Assembly: GCA_038380435.1 (NCBI GenBank)
Contig: JAWZYU010000028.1
Location: forward strand, 40,483,095-40,547,094
Direction of reading: 5' to 3'
Source of the DNA: Ryuthela nishihirai
Lineage: Eukaryota; Arthropoda; Arachnida; Araneae; Heptathelidae
DNA: 64,000 nt
Shown: in pieces, positions 10,028 to 20,921 of the stretch
Layout: each line of letters opens with the position of its first letter
Position numbering within the stretch: the stretch's first letter is position 1
Made by a program: the position numbers and the translations under genes
Notes under the pieces: generated by a model
What the model was told of the DNA's origin: nothing
Database searches by the model: none
Seen by the model: the letters and a program-made list of their open reading frames with translations, nothing else

Positions 10028-10621
10028 TGGGTTGTTGGGTTGTTTTACCTCTGAGCGGCACTTTTTTGCACACCATGGGCTAAATGGCAAGGTCACATGG
10101 ACCCCGAAGGCTCAGAGAAGGTTGGGGAAGGGGACCCACTGGAAGAGCTGTTGGGAGACAGATGGTAGCCTCCCGTCAAGGCCATCCAGCGTGTTCTTTA
10201 ACGTGCACAGGGTATGGCTCTCCCGCACACGGGGGCCACGACTTAACGTCTCATCCGACGGAAGGCGGCCTTTACAAGCCCATCGGTGTCCCCTACTGAT
10301 CGTGGGCAGGGCGGGGAATTTTGCAGAGATCCGAGTGGTTAGCACGCTTGGCTACTGATCTAAGGGACCTGGGTTCGAGCCCCGGATTTAGGCTATGGAT
10401 GTGTGTGTCGTTTTTCTGCTGAGGTCCTGCCATCCTCTCAGATCTCCTACTGTGGCATATAAACTGACAGGCTCCTGTCAGACCTCTGTGGCAAGCAGCT
10501 GCTTGAGGGGGTATTTATTTTATTATTTTATTTAAATCTCAACGCTGACCCAGCTGGGACTCGAACCTGAGAATTACAGATTACGAGCCTGGCGCGCTAC
10601 CGACTGAGCCACCCCCGCCCC
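10028..10621 (-). mobile_element. SINE-A copy, minus, with a SINE-B inserted in it
   Basis: Starts GTTGTTTTACCTCTGAGCGG and ends GACTGAGCCACCCCCGCCCC. The target-site duplication TGGTTGTAAAGTGGA is at 10013-10027 and 10622-10636 (15 bp, exact). A SINE-B (about 10331-10536) splits the GCGGAGATAAATCTCAACGC segment of this copy, so SINE-B arrived later. Confidence 0.92.
10331..10536 (+). mobile_element. SINE-B copy nested in SINE-A
   Basis: tRNA-like head CCGAGTGGTTAGCACGCTTGG and B box GGGTTCGAGCCCC resemble a Ser/Leu-class tRNA. The body has TTTTTCTGCTGAGGTCCTGCC, the perfect hairpin CTGACAGG-CT-CCTGTCAG, GGCAAGCAGCTGCTTGAGG and an ATTT-rich tail. Confidence 0.9.
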
Positions 10622-11196
10622 TGGTTGTAAAGTGGACAATTCGAATTAATGCAATTTGGCAAAAACATACATATAGTGGTTAGCATGCTTGGCTACTGAT
10701 CTAAGGGACCTGGGTTCGAGCACCGGAATTAGGCCGGGATGTATGTGTCGTTTTTCTGCTGAGGTCCTGCCATCCTCTCAGATCTTCTCCTTTGGCATAT
10801 AAACTGACAGGCTCCTGTCAGACCTCTGTGGCAAGCAGCTGCTTGAGGGGGTATTTATTTTATTATTTTATTTAAATCTCAACGCTGACCCAGCTGGGAC
10901 TCGAACCTGAGAATTACAGATTACGAGCCTGGCGCGCTACCGACTGAGCCACCCCCGCCCCTGGTTGTAAAGTGGACAATTCGAATTAATGCAATTTGGC
11001 AAAAACATACATATAGTGGTTAGCTTGGCTACTGATCTAAGGGACCTGGGTTCGAGCACCGGAATTAGGCCGGGATGTATGTGTCGTTTTTCTGCTGAGG
11101 TCCTGCCATCCTCTCAGATCTTCTCCTTTGGCATATAAACTGACAGGCTCCTGTCAGACCTCTGTGGCAAGCAGCTGCTTGAGGGGGTATTTATTT
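10335..11196 (+). repeat. Local tandem duplication, period 340-341 bp, 2.5 copies
   Basis: GTGGTTAGC of SINE-B begins at 10335, 10676 and 11016. Each unit holds a SINE-B, the minus-strand SINE-A head remnant (10537-10621, 10877-10961), and the flank CTGGTTGTAAAGTGG through AAACATACATATA. The third unit ends in the SINE-B tail at about 11196. Units two and three share differences from unit one (GAGCACCGGAATTAGGCC), so three is a copy of two or vice versa. This is DNA-level duplication after transposition, not new insertions. Confidence 0.93.
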
Positions 11197-11542
11197 TTAG
11201 TTTGGATAAATACAATTGGAAAATAATTTTTCGTTTAGAAATAAATTGCGCAGAATACATTTACAGCGCGTACTGCAACATATTATGCGCTATATTCTTC
11301 AATTGGAATTTTCCGTTTGAAGATTATGCTTTTGTCTTATTAGTTTACGAACTCAAACGTTTCTCAATCAGGCTAACTACCTACATATTAAAGCAAATAT
11401 TCAATTTCATCATTCAATATCATTCAATTTTCTGGTCTATATGAAAACAATGCAAGCAGGTACGAAAGAAAAAAAAGAAAAAAAAATGCTTTATAAAGCA
11501 ATCCGGAATAAACCGATTCTATTTTGAAATGTTTCCGATGTT
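11197..11542. other. AT-rich unique stretch
   Basis: No supported feature. It ends at a SINE-A target site. Confidence 0.5.
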
Positions 11543-11552
11543 CCTCAGATCC

Positions 11553-12119
11553 GGAACGGGGGTGGCTCAGTCGGTAGCGCGCCAGGCTCGTAATCTGTAG
11601 TTCCCAGGTTCGAGTCCCAGCTGGGTCAGCGTTGAGATTTATCTCCGCAAAATTCCCCGCCCTCCCCACGGTCAGTAGGGAACACCGATGGGCTTGGAAA
11701 GGCCGCCGTCCGTCGTATGGGACGTTAAGCCGTGGCCCCGTGTGCGGGAGAGCCATACCCTGTGCACGTTAAAGAACACGCTGGATGGCCTTGACGGGAG
11801 GCTACCATCTGTCTCCCAACAGCTGTTCCAGTGGGTCCCCTCCCGCAACCTTCTCTGAGCCTTCGGGGTCCATGTGACCTGGCCATTTAGCCCATGGTGT
11901 GCAAAAAAGTGCCGCTCAGAGATAAAACAACCCAACGTTAAAGAACACACTGGATGGCCTTGACGGGAGGCTACCATCTGTCTCCCAACAGCTGTTCCAG
12001 TGGGTCCCCTCCCGCAACCTTCTCTGAGCCTTCGGGTGTGAGAATGGCCATGTGACCTGGCCATTTAGCCCATGGTGTGCAAAAAAGTGCCGCTCAGAGG
12101 TAAAACAACCCAACCCAAC
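11553..12119 (+). mobile_element. SINE-A copy with duplicated 3' half
   Basis: Flanked by the 10-bp target-site duplication CCTCAGATCC (11543-11552 and 12120-12129). A complete SINE-A runs to AACAACCCAA at about 11936 and continues directly into a second 3' half starting CGTTAAAGAACACACTGG. That second half carries a small GTGTGAGAATGGC insertion and the normal tail. One target-site duplication encloses both parts, so they inserted as one unit. Confidence 0.93.
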
Positions 12120-12129
12120 CCTCAGATCC

Positions 12130-12720
12130 ACGAAAAATTAATACGACATAATCAAATACCTCTATCCTTTTCTGATTACTTCGCCTATTTTTCCTCATTA
12201 ACCTCTGTGCCGTGTGATAATGTCATTAAGTGTCGTAAACACACTGACTATTATACGCAGATTTCCATTCCTTTCCTCATTAGTCAACTGGAACAACTAC
12301 TTATAAGGTAAATCTTCTCGTTGGCAATATGCCATGCATCCTAAAGATGGACGACAGCACTCGAAAAACAATATTTCATACAGAAAGCGACACCTACAAA
12401 TATATGTGGGATATTTAACACAACTGTAAGTACATTTGGAGTTATTGCTTCAAATTGCAATATCATTTCGATGTGGTCAAAAATCAAACAAATCTTTTTT
12501 AATGGTTTTTTTGTAATATGACCCATTGAAAAAAAGTTATAAGATAAATATTAGGTGTTATGGCTTAATAAATCTCCCAAAATAGTTTTTTTTTTTGCTT
12601 AACAATTCTCTTCGCTTAAGCTCGTTTTATTTTCCTACTAGCTCAAGGGATCCTGCGCTGTCCAGGTCTCACTTTTAATCTGTGTTTTCTTTGTTTTCTG
12701 CACTAAAGGTTAGTTTATGA
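12130..12720. other. AT-rich unique stretch
   Basis: No recognisable gene or repeat. Confidence 0.5.
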
Positions 12721-13113
12721 GTTGGTTTGTTTTAATTCTGAGGGCACTTTTTTGCACACCATGGGCTAAATGGCCAGGTCACATGGACCCCGAAGGCTCA
12801 GAGAAGGTTGGGGGAGGGGACCCACTGGAACAGCTGTTGGGAGACAGATGGTAGCCTTCCGTCAAGGCCATCCAGCGTGTTCTTTAACGTGCACAGGGTA
12901 TGGCTCTCCCGCACACGTGACCACGGTTTAACGTCCCATCCGACGGACGGCGGCCATTCCAAGTCAGTAGGGGACCCATCGGTGTCCCCTACTGACTGTT
13001 GGCAGGGCGGGGAGTTTTGCGGAGATAAGTTTCAACGCTGACCCATCTGGGACTCGAACCGGGGAACTGCAGATTATGAGCCTGGCGCTACCGATTGAGC
13101 CACCCCCGCCCCT
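12721..13113 (-). mobile_element. SINE-A copy, minus
   Basis: From TTGGTTTGTTTTAATTCTGAGG to GATTGAGCCACCCCCGCCCC. Contains a short duplication around 12965-12995 (CCTACTGAC/GTAGGGGACC motif in both orientations). Confidence 0.92.
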
Positions 13114-13263
13114 ATATTTTCGGCCAGATCTATCTTCTATTCACCAGATTTATTCCCCATTTGCGGCTCAGTCTCTTTCCTCTGTTTAGTTTGATTTATT
13201 CTAACTAAATAGTCGACTCTGTTACTTACGAAAAACAAAATAATCTTCTCTGTTACTTAATTC

Positions 13264-13687
13264 CTTGGGGCGGGGGTAGCTCAGTCGGTAGCGCGTCAGG
13301 CTCGTAATCAGTAGTCTGTAGTCTGTCTTCAAGTCCCAGCTTGGTCAGCGTTGAGATTTATCTCCGCAAAATTCCCCGCCCTGCCCACGGTCAGTAGGAC
13401 TTCCCTGCAACTAATGCCAGGTCAGTAGGGGACACCGATGGGCTTGGAAAGGCCGCCGTCCGTCGGATGGGACGTTAAGCCGTGGCCCGTCTGCGGGAGA
13501 GCCATACCCTGTGCACGTTAAAGAACACGCTGGATGGTCTTGACGGGAGGCTACCATCTGTCTCCCAACAGCTGTCCCAGTGGGTCCCCTCCCCCAACCT
13601 TCTATGAGCCTTCGGGGTCCATGTGACCTGGCCATTTAGCCCATGGTGTGCAAAAAAGTGCCGCTCAGAGGTAAAACAACCCAACCC
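13264..13687 (+). mobile_element. SINE-A copy with small internal insertion
   Basis: Head GGGGCGGGGGTAGCTCAGTCGG, tail AAAACAACCCAACCC. GTCAGTAGG occurs twice around an inserted ~35-base segment (ACTTCCCTGCAACTAATGCC); a very similar phrase, CTGCAACTAATGCCAG, appears at 14635-14650 outside any SINE, so this insert may have been copied from nearby. Confidence 0.9.
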
Positions 13688-14712
13688 ACAACTTAGATGG
13701 AAAAACCTATATCCGAAAAACCAACTGATGTGAACTTAAAAAGAATGCACGATTTCAGCAATAGCCGAAAATCATTATAAAAAAAAATATGAAATCTCCA
13801 TTTATCTTCCTTTTCGTTCATCATTCAATTTAAACAATTATTTAATAATTTCTTGAGTATATATAACCAACAGATGAATCATTAATTTTATTTTTTCTAA
13901 GCGTGTCTTATTCTATTGTAAGTTTTCTTTACACCACAATTCATATCTTAGGTACAATGGCATATCATTAAAGATGAAAATATCATATTTGGTTCAAAGT
14001 AAAACCAATTTGTTTTAATACTCACAATAAGAAATGTATATAATTAAAAACAAATTTAGGATAAACTCCGCGTTTGAAACGAACAACTCAACACACGCTC
14101 CTGACCCATCTTTTCTTTGGAACCCTTCCAATCTTCTTCAGAGTGCATAAGGTTCTGCAGTTGTTTATTAGTGTACCGTTGATTAATGCTTTCTTCTACG
14201 ACTGGTACAACGAATGCAAGTTTGTTCATCAATCATCATTTGCGACACGGAGACGTACATAATTAACCAGCAAAGGAGATACCCAAGGAATAAGCCCCTA
14301 AACAAGACGAAGCACAGAATGCAAAAGCACACCGCTTCGAGGCATCACACTATATCATATTAGCGATTCCACTCTTATACAAGAGTGAAATTTTCCCTTT
14401 CTAAGAGTAATTAATGGAAGAGCTCTTGCTGTTTCTATTACCTGCATCTGTGCGTGAATGAGACCATATATGCAGACGGGTCAAATACAAACGAATCCAA
14501 AAGTTAAATTCCTAAAGAAGTTAAGAGTCTGAATTTCGGAGAACAGCTTTCAAAGACAGGATTAATATTGATGGCGAAATAACTGCATTTGACTTGCCGT
14601 TCATTTATTTAAGACCCAAGGAAATCACTTACCTGCAACTAATGCCAGGACTTTAGAAGCAACAAGTGTAGGAAAAGAGATGGGATCTTTTGAGAGGAAA
14701 ACGGAAATGTTT
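13688..14712. other. AT-rich unique stretch
   Basis: About 1 kb without recognisable repeats or coding sequence. Confidence 0.5.
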
Positions 14713-14786
14713 TGGGTTGTTTACCTCTGAGCAACAGTTTGTGCACATAATGCGTTAAATGACCAGGTCACAAGAACCCAGGGCTT
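14713..14786 (-). mobile_element. Old SINE-A 3' fragment, minus
   Basis: TTGGGTTGTTTACCTCTGAGC through GACCAGGTCACAAGAACCC, diverged; a younger copy interrupts it at 14801. Confidence 0.75.
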
Positions 14787-14800
14787 CCAAAAAATGGAAA

Positions 14801-15184
14801 GTTGGGTTGTTTTACCTCTGAGTGGCACTTTTTTGCACACCATGGGCTAAATGGCCAGGTCACATGGACCCCGAAGGCTCAGAGAAGGTTGCGGGAGGGG
14901 ACCCACTGGAACAGCTGTTGGGAGACAGATGGTAGCCTCCCGTCAAGGCCATCCAGCGTGTTCTTTAACGTGCATAGGGTATGGCTCTCCCGCACACGGG
15001 GCCACGGCTTAACGTCTCATCCGACGGACGGCGGCCTTTCCAAGCCCATCGGTGTCCCCTACTGACCGTGGGCAGGGCGGGGAATTTTGCGGAGATAAAT
15101 CTCAACGCTGGCCCAGCTGGGACTCGAACCTGGGAACTACAGATTACGAGCCTGGCGCACTACCGACTGAGCCACCCGCGCCCC
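14801..15184 (-). mobile_element. SINE-A copy, minus, young
   Basis: Close to consensus. Target-site duplication CCAAAAAATGGAAA (14787-14800 and 15185-15198, 14 bp exact). Confidence 0.95.
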
Positions 15185-15198
15185 CCAAAAAATGGAAA

Positions 15199-15545
15199 GG
15201 AAATTAAATGACCAGGTCACAGGTTGATAACTAGAGAGGGTGAAAAAATTGGGTTGTTTTGCCGCTGAGCGACATTTTTTTTGCAATGGGTGAAATGCCA
15301 GGCCACAAGAACCCAAATGCTCAGAGAAGGTCGGAAAATCCACTGGGCTGCTGTTAGGAAACAGATGGTAGCTTCCTTTCAAGACCCTCCAGCTTGTTCC
15401 TTAACGTGCACAGGGTATTGTTCTCCTGCATAGGGAGCCACAGATTAACGTCCCATCCGACGGACGGCGATCTTTCAAAGCTCATCGGTGTTTCCTTTCT
15501 GACCGAGGGCGGAGTGACCGAAAGCGAGATTTTGGTAGTTATCCA
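15199..15545 (-). mobile_element. Old diverged SINE-A, minus
   Basis: TTGGGTTGTTTTGCCGCTGAGCG (about 15249) to CTTTCTGACCGAGGGCGG; the head is missing. Many substitutions relative to the young copies. Confidence 0.75.
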
Positions 15546-15784
15546 CGGGGCGTGGGTAGCTCAGTCGGTAGCGCGCCAGCTTCGTAATCGGTAGTTCCCA
15601 GGTTCGAGTTCCAGCTGGGTCAGCGTTGAGATTTATCTCCGCAAAATTCCCCGTCCTGCCCACGGTCAGTAGGGGACACCGATGGGCTTGGAAATGCCGC
15701 CGTACGTCGGATGGGACGTTAAGCCGTGGCACCGTGTGTGGGAGAGCCATACCCCATGGATAAAGCCATTTAGCCCATTGTGTG
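15546..15784 (+). mobile_element. SINE-A copy, plus, internally deleted, tail-to-tail with next copy
   Basis: Head GGGGCGTGGGTAGCTCAGTCGG to GGGAGAGCCATACCCC, then a jump to GCCATTTAGCCCATTGTGTG. That end (15765-15784) is an exact 20-bp inverted repeat of 15794-15813 across a 9-nt spacer, joining it to the minus copy that follows. Confidence 0.85.
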
Positions 15785-15793
15785 TACTGTTTG

Positions 15794-16114
15794 CACACAA
15801 TGGGCTAAATGGCCAGGTCCCAGAGGGCTCAGAGAAGGTTGAGGGTAGGGGACCTACTGGACAGTTGTTGGGAGGCAAATGATAGCCTCCCGTCTAATCC
15901 ATCTAGTGTGCTCTTTAATATTCACAGAGTATGGCTCTACCGCACACGCGGCCACGGCTTAATATCCCATCTGACGGATGGCGACCTTTCCCAGCCCATC
16001 GGTGTTCCCTACTGACAAGGCAGGATGGGGGAGTTTTGCGGAGATAAATCTCAACATTGACGCAGCTGGGACTCGAAACTGGGTACTACAGATAACGAGC
16101 CTGGCGTGCTATCG
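15794..16114 (-). mobile_element. Old SINE-A, minus, host of a younger insertion
   Basis: From CACACAATGGGCTAAATGGC to CCTGGCGTGCTATCG. The last bases of its tRNA-like head resume after the younger copy at 16512. Confidence 0.8.
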
Positions 16115-16500
16115 GGTTGGGTTGTTTTACCTCTGAGCGGCACTTTTTTGCACACCATGGGCTAAATGGCCAGGTCACATGGACCCCGAAGGCTCAGAGA
16201 AGGTTGGGGGAGGGGACCCACTGGAACAGCTCTTGGGAGACAGATGGTAGCCTCCCGTTAAGGCTATCCAGCGTGTTCTTTAACGTGCACAGGGTATGGC
16301 TCTCCCGCACACGGGGCCACGTCTTAACGTCCCATCCGACGGAAGGCAGCCTTTCCAAGCCCATCGGTGTCCCCTACTGACCGTGGGCAAGGCGGGGAAT
16401 TTTGAGGAGATAAATCTCAACGCTGACCCATCTGGGACTCGAACCTGGGAACTACAGATTACGAGCCTGGCGCTCTACCGACTGAGCCACCCCCGCCCCA
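16115..16500 (-). mobile_element. SINE-A copy, minus, nested in an older SINE-A head
   Basis: Target-site duplication GCGTGCTATCG (16104-16114 and 16501-16511) is itself part of the older copy's head. Confidence 0.95.
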
Positions 16501-16511
16501 GCGTGCTATCG

Positions 16512-16825
16512 ACTGAACAATCCCTGCCTCTCAAATCTGCTAGTATCCTATATTAATAATAATAATAAACTTCGATAAGCATCGGAATTTTAATTATCAG
16601 CGCATTTGATACCTCCCAGTTCCATTAACAAATGAAATTATTAATTCCTTCCAACACCTGTTTCCCTCAGAGGAACTTCTCGGTATAACACGGCATAGAG
16701 AAAAAATGCGAGGAAGGCAAGACCCTCGCATAAAGACCGGAAATGAATCAACCATGTCCTTGTACAGGGCTAAAACCCAGGTCCCTTTGATCAGTAGACA
16801 TTTACGGTGCTAATTTTACTTTAAG
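16512..16825. other. Unique stretch with short (TAA)n
   Basis: A TAA microsatellite at about 16551-16567; nothing else supported. Confidence 0.5.
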
Positions 16826-17086
16826 CTTGCGTTATTTTACCTCTGATGCTTTTCTGCACACAATGGACTAAATGGACAGGTCACAAGGACCCCAAGGGTT
16901 CAGAGAATGTTGGGGAAGGGGATCCAGTGGACAGCTGTTACGAGATAGATGTAAACCTCAAGTCAAGGCCATCCAGCGTGTTATTTAACTTGTACAGGGT
17001 ATGACTCTGCTGTACACAAGGGACATGCTTTACGTCCCATACAGCTGCCTTTCCAATCCCATTGGTATCCCTTTTCTCCCTGAGGG
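16826..17086 (-). mobile_element. Old SINE-A, minus, interrupted
   Basis: GCGTTATTTTACCTCTGATGC to TTCTCCCTGAGGG. Interrupted by the next, younger, copy. Confidence 0.75.
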
Positions 17087-17477
17087 TAGGGTCGGAGGTG
17101 GCTCAGTCGGTAGCGCGCCAGGCTCGTAATCTGTAGTTCCCAGGTTCGAGTCCCAGCTGGGTCAGCGTTGAGATTTATCTCCGCAAAATTCCCCGCCCTG
17201 CCCACGGTCAGTTGGGGACACCGATGAGTTCGGAAAGGCCGCCGTCCGTCGGATGGGACGTTAAGCCGTGCCCCGTGTGCGGGAGAGCCATATCTTGCGC
17301 ACGTTAAAGAACACACTGGATGGCCTTTACGGGAGGCTATTATCTGCCTCCCAACAGCTGTTCCAGTGGATTCCCTCCCCAACCTTCTCTGAGCTTTCGG
17401 GGTCCTTGTGACCTGACCATTTAGCCCATGGTGTGCAAAAAAGTGCCGCTCAGAGGTAAAACAACCCAACCCAACAA
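17087..17477 (+). mobile_element. SINE-A copy, plus
   Basis: Target-site duplication CTCCCTGAGGG (17076-17086 and 17478-17488). The tRNA-like head and tail AACAACCCAACCCAAC are intact. Confidence 0.95.
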
Positions 17478-17488
17478 CTCCCTGAGGG

Positions 17489-17815
17489 CACCCAGGTTCG
17501 AGTCCCAGCTGGGTCAGCGTTGAGATTTATCTCCGCAAAACTCCCTGCTCTGCCCACGGTTAGTACCGATGGGCTTGGGAAGGCCACCGTCCGTCGGATG
17601 GGACGTTAAGCCGTGGCGCCGTGTGCGAGAGAATCATACTCTGCGCACGTTAAAGAACATGCTGGATGGCCTTGACGGGAGGCTACCATCTGTCTCCCAA
17701 CAGCTGTTCCAGTGGGTCATCCTCTCCCAACCTTCTCTGAGCCTTCGAAGTCCTTGTGACCTGGCCATTGTGTGCAAAAAAGTGCCGCTCAGAGGTAAAC
17801 AACCCAATCCAACGT
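17489..17815 (+). mobile_element. SINE-A copy, plus, lacking A-box half of head
   Basis: Begins at CCCAGGTTCGAGTCCCAGC and runs to AACAACCCAATCCAAC. It carries a small deletion in GTCAGTA..CCGATGGG and another near GGCCATTGTGTGC. Confidence 0.88.
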
Positions 17816-18110
17816 AGTTATCCACTGGACAACTGTTAGACGTCAGATACTAACTTCCAATCAAGTCCATCCAGCATGTTCTTTTTCCGTGCACACGGGG
17901 CCACGGCTCAAAAATATCATTCAACAGAGACAGACTTCCCAAATCATAACCATTTATATTGATTAATATAAAGTTTCCAATTTTGGGAGACATCCTTGAG
18001 GTGAACTCAAGTTAGAAAACCTGCCACACTACCGAGTGGTCTGCTCACACCACTGAATGCATCAAAACCACTTGACAAATGTTCCAAGTACTCTACTGCT
18101 GAAAAAAAAA
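17816..18110. other. Old SINE-A debris and unique sequence
   Basis: CCACTGGACAACTGTTAGACG to GTGCACACGGGGCCACGG (17827-17910) is a very diverged minus SINE-A piece. The rest is unassigned. Confidence 0.45.
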
Positions 18111-18782
18111 ATACTTCAAATAATCAATTGAAAAAAAATGGTTGTCCTGAGTGGGATTCGAACCTAAGTTTCCCAGAAGCATGCCAGGTGTTATAACTAC
18201 TAGACCACCAGAAGCTAATATGTCACACTATTGAAGAAACAGTTAGCTTCTAGTGGTCTATCGGTTATAATGCCTGGCATGGTTATAATCCCACTCAGGG
18301 TTGGGTTGGGTTTTTTACCTCTGAGCGGCACTTTTTTGCACACCATGGGATAAATGGCCAGGTCACATGGACCCCGAAGGCTCAGAGAAGGATGGGGGAG
18401 GGGACCCACTGGAACAACTGTTGGGAGACAGATGGTAGTCTCTCATTAAGGCATTCCAGCGTGTTCTTTAACGTGCACAAGGTATGGCTCTCTCCCACAC
18501 ACGGGGCCACGGCTTAACGTCCCATCCGACAGACGGCGGTCTTTCCAAGCCCATCGGTGTCCCCTACTGACCGTGGGCAGGGCGGGGAATTTTGCGGAGA
18601 TAAATCTCAACGCTGACCCAGTTGGGACTCGAACCTGGGAACTACAGATTACGAGCCTGGCGCGCTACCGACTGAGCCACCCCCGCCCCTGAACATAAGT
18701 GCAGCTGGTTGCAAACATTACATCAAACGAGCTGTCCCACTCAGGACAACAAAAATTTTTTTCAATTAATTATTTCAAGTGT
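18111..18782. mobile_element. Inverted-repeat element with head-to-head tRNA-like arms, split by a SINE-A
   Basis: Outer arms: 18111-18155 (ATACTTCAAATAATCAATTG.. to GTTGTCCTGAGTGGGA) pairs imperfectly with 18735-18782 (TCCCACTCAGGACAAC.. to TTATTTCAAGTGT). Inside, 18150-18215 read on the minus strand is tRNA-like (GGTGGTCTAGTAGTTATAAC and GGTTCGAATCCCAC), and 18243-18300 is a diverged plus-strand version (TAGTGGTCTATCGGTTATAA). A SINE-A fills 18301-18688. Possibly a third, dimerised tRNA-derived repeat or a foldback element. Confidence 0.65.
18301..18688 (-). mobile_element. SINE-A copy, minus
   Basis: TTGGGTTGGGTTTTTTACCTC to GACTGAGCCACCCCCGCCCC, inserted within the inverted-repeat element. 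Confidence 0.94.
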
Positions 18783-19660
18783 TTCTTGTGTACAAGACGT
18801 TTTCCTGTAATACTTTATTACTGAAAAAAAATTAAAAAACTAATACGTATCACTTACCAGTTTTAATAAAAGAAAATTGAAGGTGAAATTTCTTTTATAA
18901 CATTCTAAAAAACAAACCAAAACGACGGATGTCTAATATCATTACACAGGAACAATCCTGAATTGTGTTCAAGACAGATACAAAAAAACACGCTTTGTTT
19001 TATTGTTTTAGAGACGACCATAATGAAAACTCCGAGATAAATGCAAAGGGTAGCTTCCCCCCCCCCCATAACAACGAAGTATGCCGAAACAATTTTTACA
19101 ACCTCGTCAAGAAAATGCCTATCCTTTAGGAGCGAAGTGGTGTTCGCTGTTTCATTAGGGATCCGAGGTGCCGCAATGTGCCACAATTGTTTACTTGTCT
19201 CTTCCACTATAAGTCAGAGAGGAGTGGCCATTAATCTGGAGCCACAATAAGGGCGAGTGGGAAGGAAATGGCGAGGGTGACTTCGGATGCCTGATGGAAA
19301 TTCAGATTCCTGTATTGAAATCTTTGGATGGGGAAAGATAACCAAGACGTTTTCTTTCGCGTTTAGATCTTGGCTTATTAATTTTTTCTCTCGTTATTTT
19401 TTTTCATCGTTTTGGTTAGATTGTGTTCCCATTAGAGGAGAAAAAAATACTGATTTGTTGCTTTTTAATTCTAAAATGATTGACGCGATAAGAAAGGTGC
19501 AATTAGTTAATCGAACTGCTAACAGCCCTATTGCTTTCTCTGATGTCGTCTGCAGCCCAAAGTTTTTTGCAATCTAATCTTGTTTTTTTTTTTCAGTTTT
19601 TAACACTTAGTGTAATTGATCTCAAAGATTAATTACACGGGGGGAGGGGGAGGAAGAGGG
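18783..19660. other. Unique AT-rich stretch
   Basis: Contains a C tract at about 19058 and small open frames without recognisable domains. No supported gene. Confidence 0.5.
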
Positions 19661-19976
19661 CTGGATTGTTTTACTTGTGAGCTCTATTTTTTTTTACACA
19701 CAATGGGCTAAATGGTCTGGTCACCAAGGAGTCAGAAATGGTTGGGAAAGGAGACCCACTGAACAGTTTGCTAAAAGAGGTAGAAGCCTACCGTCAAGGC
19801 CATACAGCGTGTTCTTTAACGTGCAGAGGGTATTTGTCTCTTGCACATCGCTAAACATCCCATTCAACAAACTGCAGCCCTTCAGTGTCCCCCTTTCCAC
19901 CGAGGGTAGTGTGAGATTTAATATATCTTAACATCGCAACAGTTGGCAATCGAACCTGGAAACTGCAAATTGCGAG
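19661..19976 (-). mobile_element. Old SINE-A, minus, truncated head
   Basis: CTGGATTGTTTTACTTGTGAGC to CGAACCTGGAAACTGCAAATTGCGAG. A minisatellite begins exactly where its head should continue. Confidence 0.75.
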
Positions 19977-20520
19977 TGGAGGGTTGTGTGAGGAGCTAGA
20001 ATACTAGTGAAGGATTGTGTGAGAAGCTAGAATACTAGTGGAGGGTTGTGTGAGAAGCTAGAATACTAGTGGAGGGTTGTGTGAGAAGCTAGAATACTAG
20101 TGGAGGGTTGTGTGAGAAGCTAGAATACCAGTGGAGGGTTGTGTGAGAAGCTAGAATACTAGTGGAGGGTTGTGTGAGAAGCTAGAATCCTCCTGTTGCC
20201 GCTTATTAGTAGAGGGTTGTGCATGGATCTAGAATCCTCTTGTTGCTTCTTACTAGTGGTGGGTTGTAGTGGAGGGTGTGAGAGCTAGAATACTCCTGTT
20301 GCTTCTTACTAGTGGTGGGTTGTGCGTGGATCTAGAACAGGAGGATTCTTTTTGCCTCTTACTAGTGGAGGGTTGTGTAGGGAGCTAGTATTCTCCTGTT
20401 GCCTTTTACTAGTAGAGGTCTGTGCAGAGAGCTAGAATGCTCCTGTTGCCTCTTACTAGTAGAGGTCTGTGCAGAGAGCTAGAATGCTCCTGTTGCCTCT
20501 TCCTAGTGGAGGGTTATACT
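19977..20520 (+). repeat. 31-bp minisatellite grading into a ~47-bp variant
   Basis: About seven near-identical units of TGGAGGGTTGTGTGAGAAGC + TAGAATACTAG (31 bp) from 19977 to about 20190. Longer degenerate units follow that insert TCCTGTTGCCTCTTACTAGT. The array continues after a SINE-A at 20922-20998. Confidence 0.93.
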
Positions 20521-20523
20521 AGG

Positions 20524-20907
20524 GTTGGGTTGTTTTACCTCTGAGCGGCACTTTTTTGCACACAATGGGCTAAATGGCCAGGTCACATGGACCCCGAAGG
20601 CTCAGAGAAGGTTGGGGGAGGGGACCCACTGGAACAGCTGTTGGGAGACAGATGGTAGCCTCCCGTCAAGGCCATCCAGCGTGTTCTTTAACGTGCACAA
20701 GGTATGGCTCTCCCGCACACGGGGCCACGGCTTAACGTCCCATCCGACGGACGGCGGCCTTTCCAAGCCCATCGGTGTCCCCTACTGACCGTGGGCAGGG
20801 CGGGGAATTTTGCGGAGATAAATCTCAACGCTGACCCAGCTGGGACTCGAACCTGGGAACTACAGATTACGAGCCTGGCGCGCTACCGACTGAGCCACCC
20901 CCGCCCC
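20524..20907 (-). mobile_element. SINE-A copy, minus, inserted in the minisatellite
   Basis: Target-site duplication AGGGTTATACTAGG (20510-20523 and 20908-20921, 14 bp exact). Very close to consensus; a good reference copy of 384 bp. Confidence 0.96.
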
Positions 20908-20921
20908 AGGGTTATACTAGG

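Noticed and set aside
14801..15184. Recurrent ~85-aa open frames such as MGCFTSERHFFAHHGLNGQV and MALPHTGPRLNVPSDGRRPF near every SINE-A
   Set aside because: They are translations of SINE-A itself. The frame, strand and breakpoints follow the SINE, not selection on protein.
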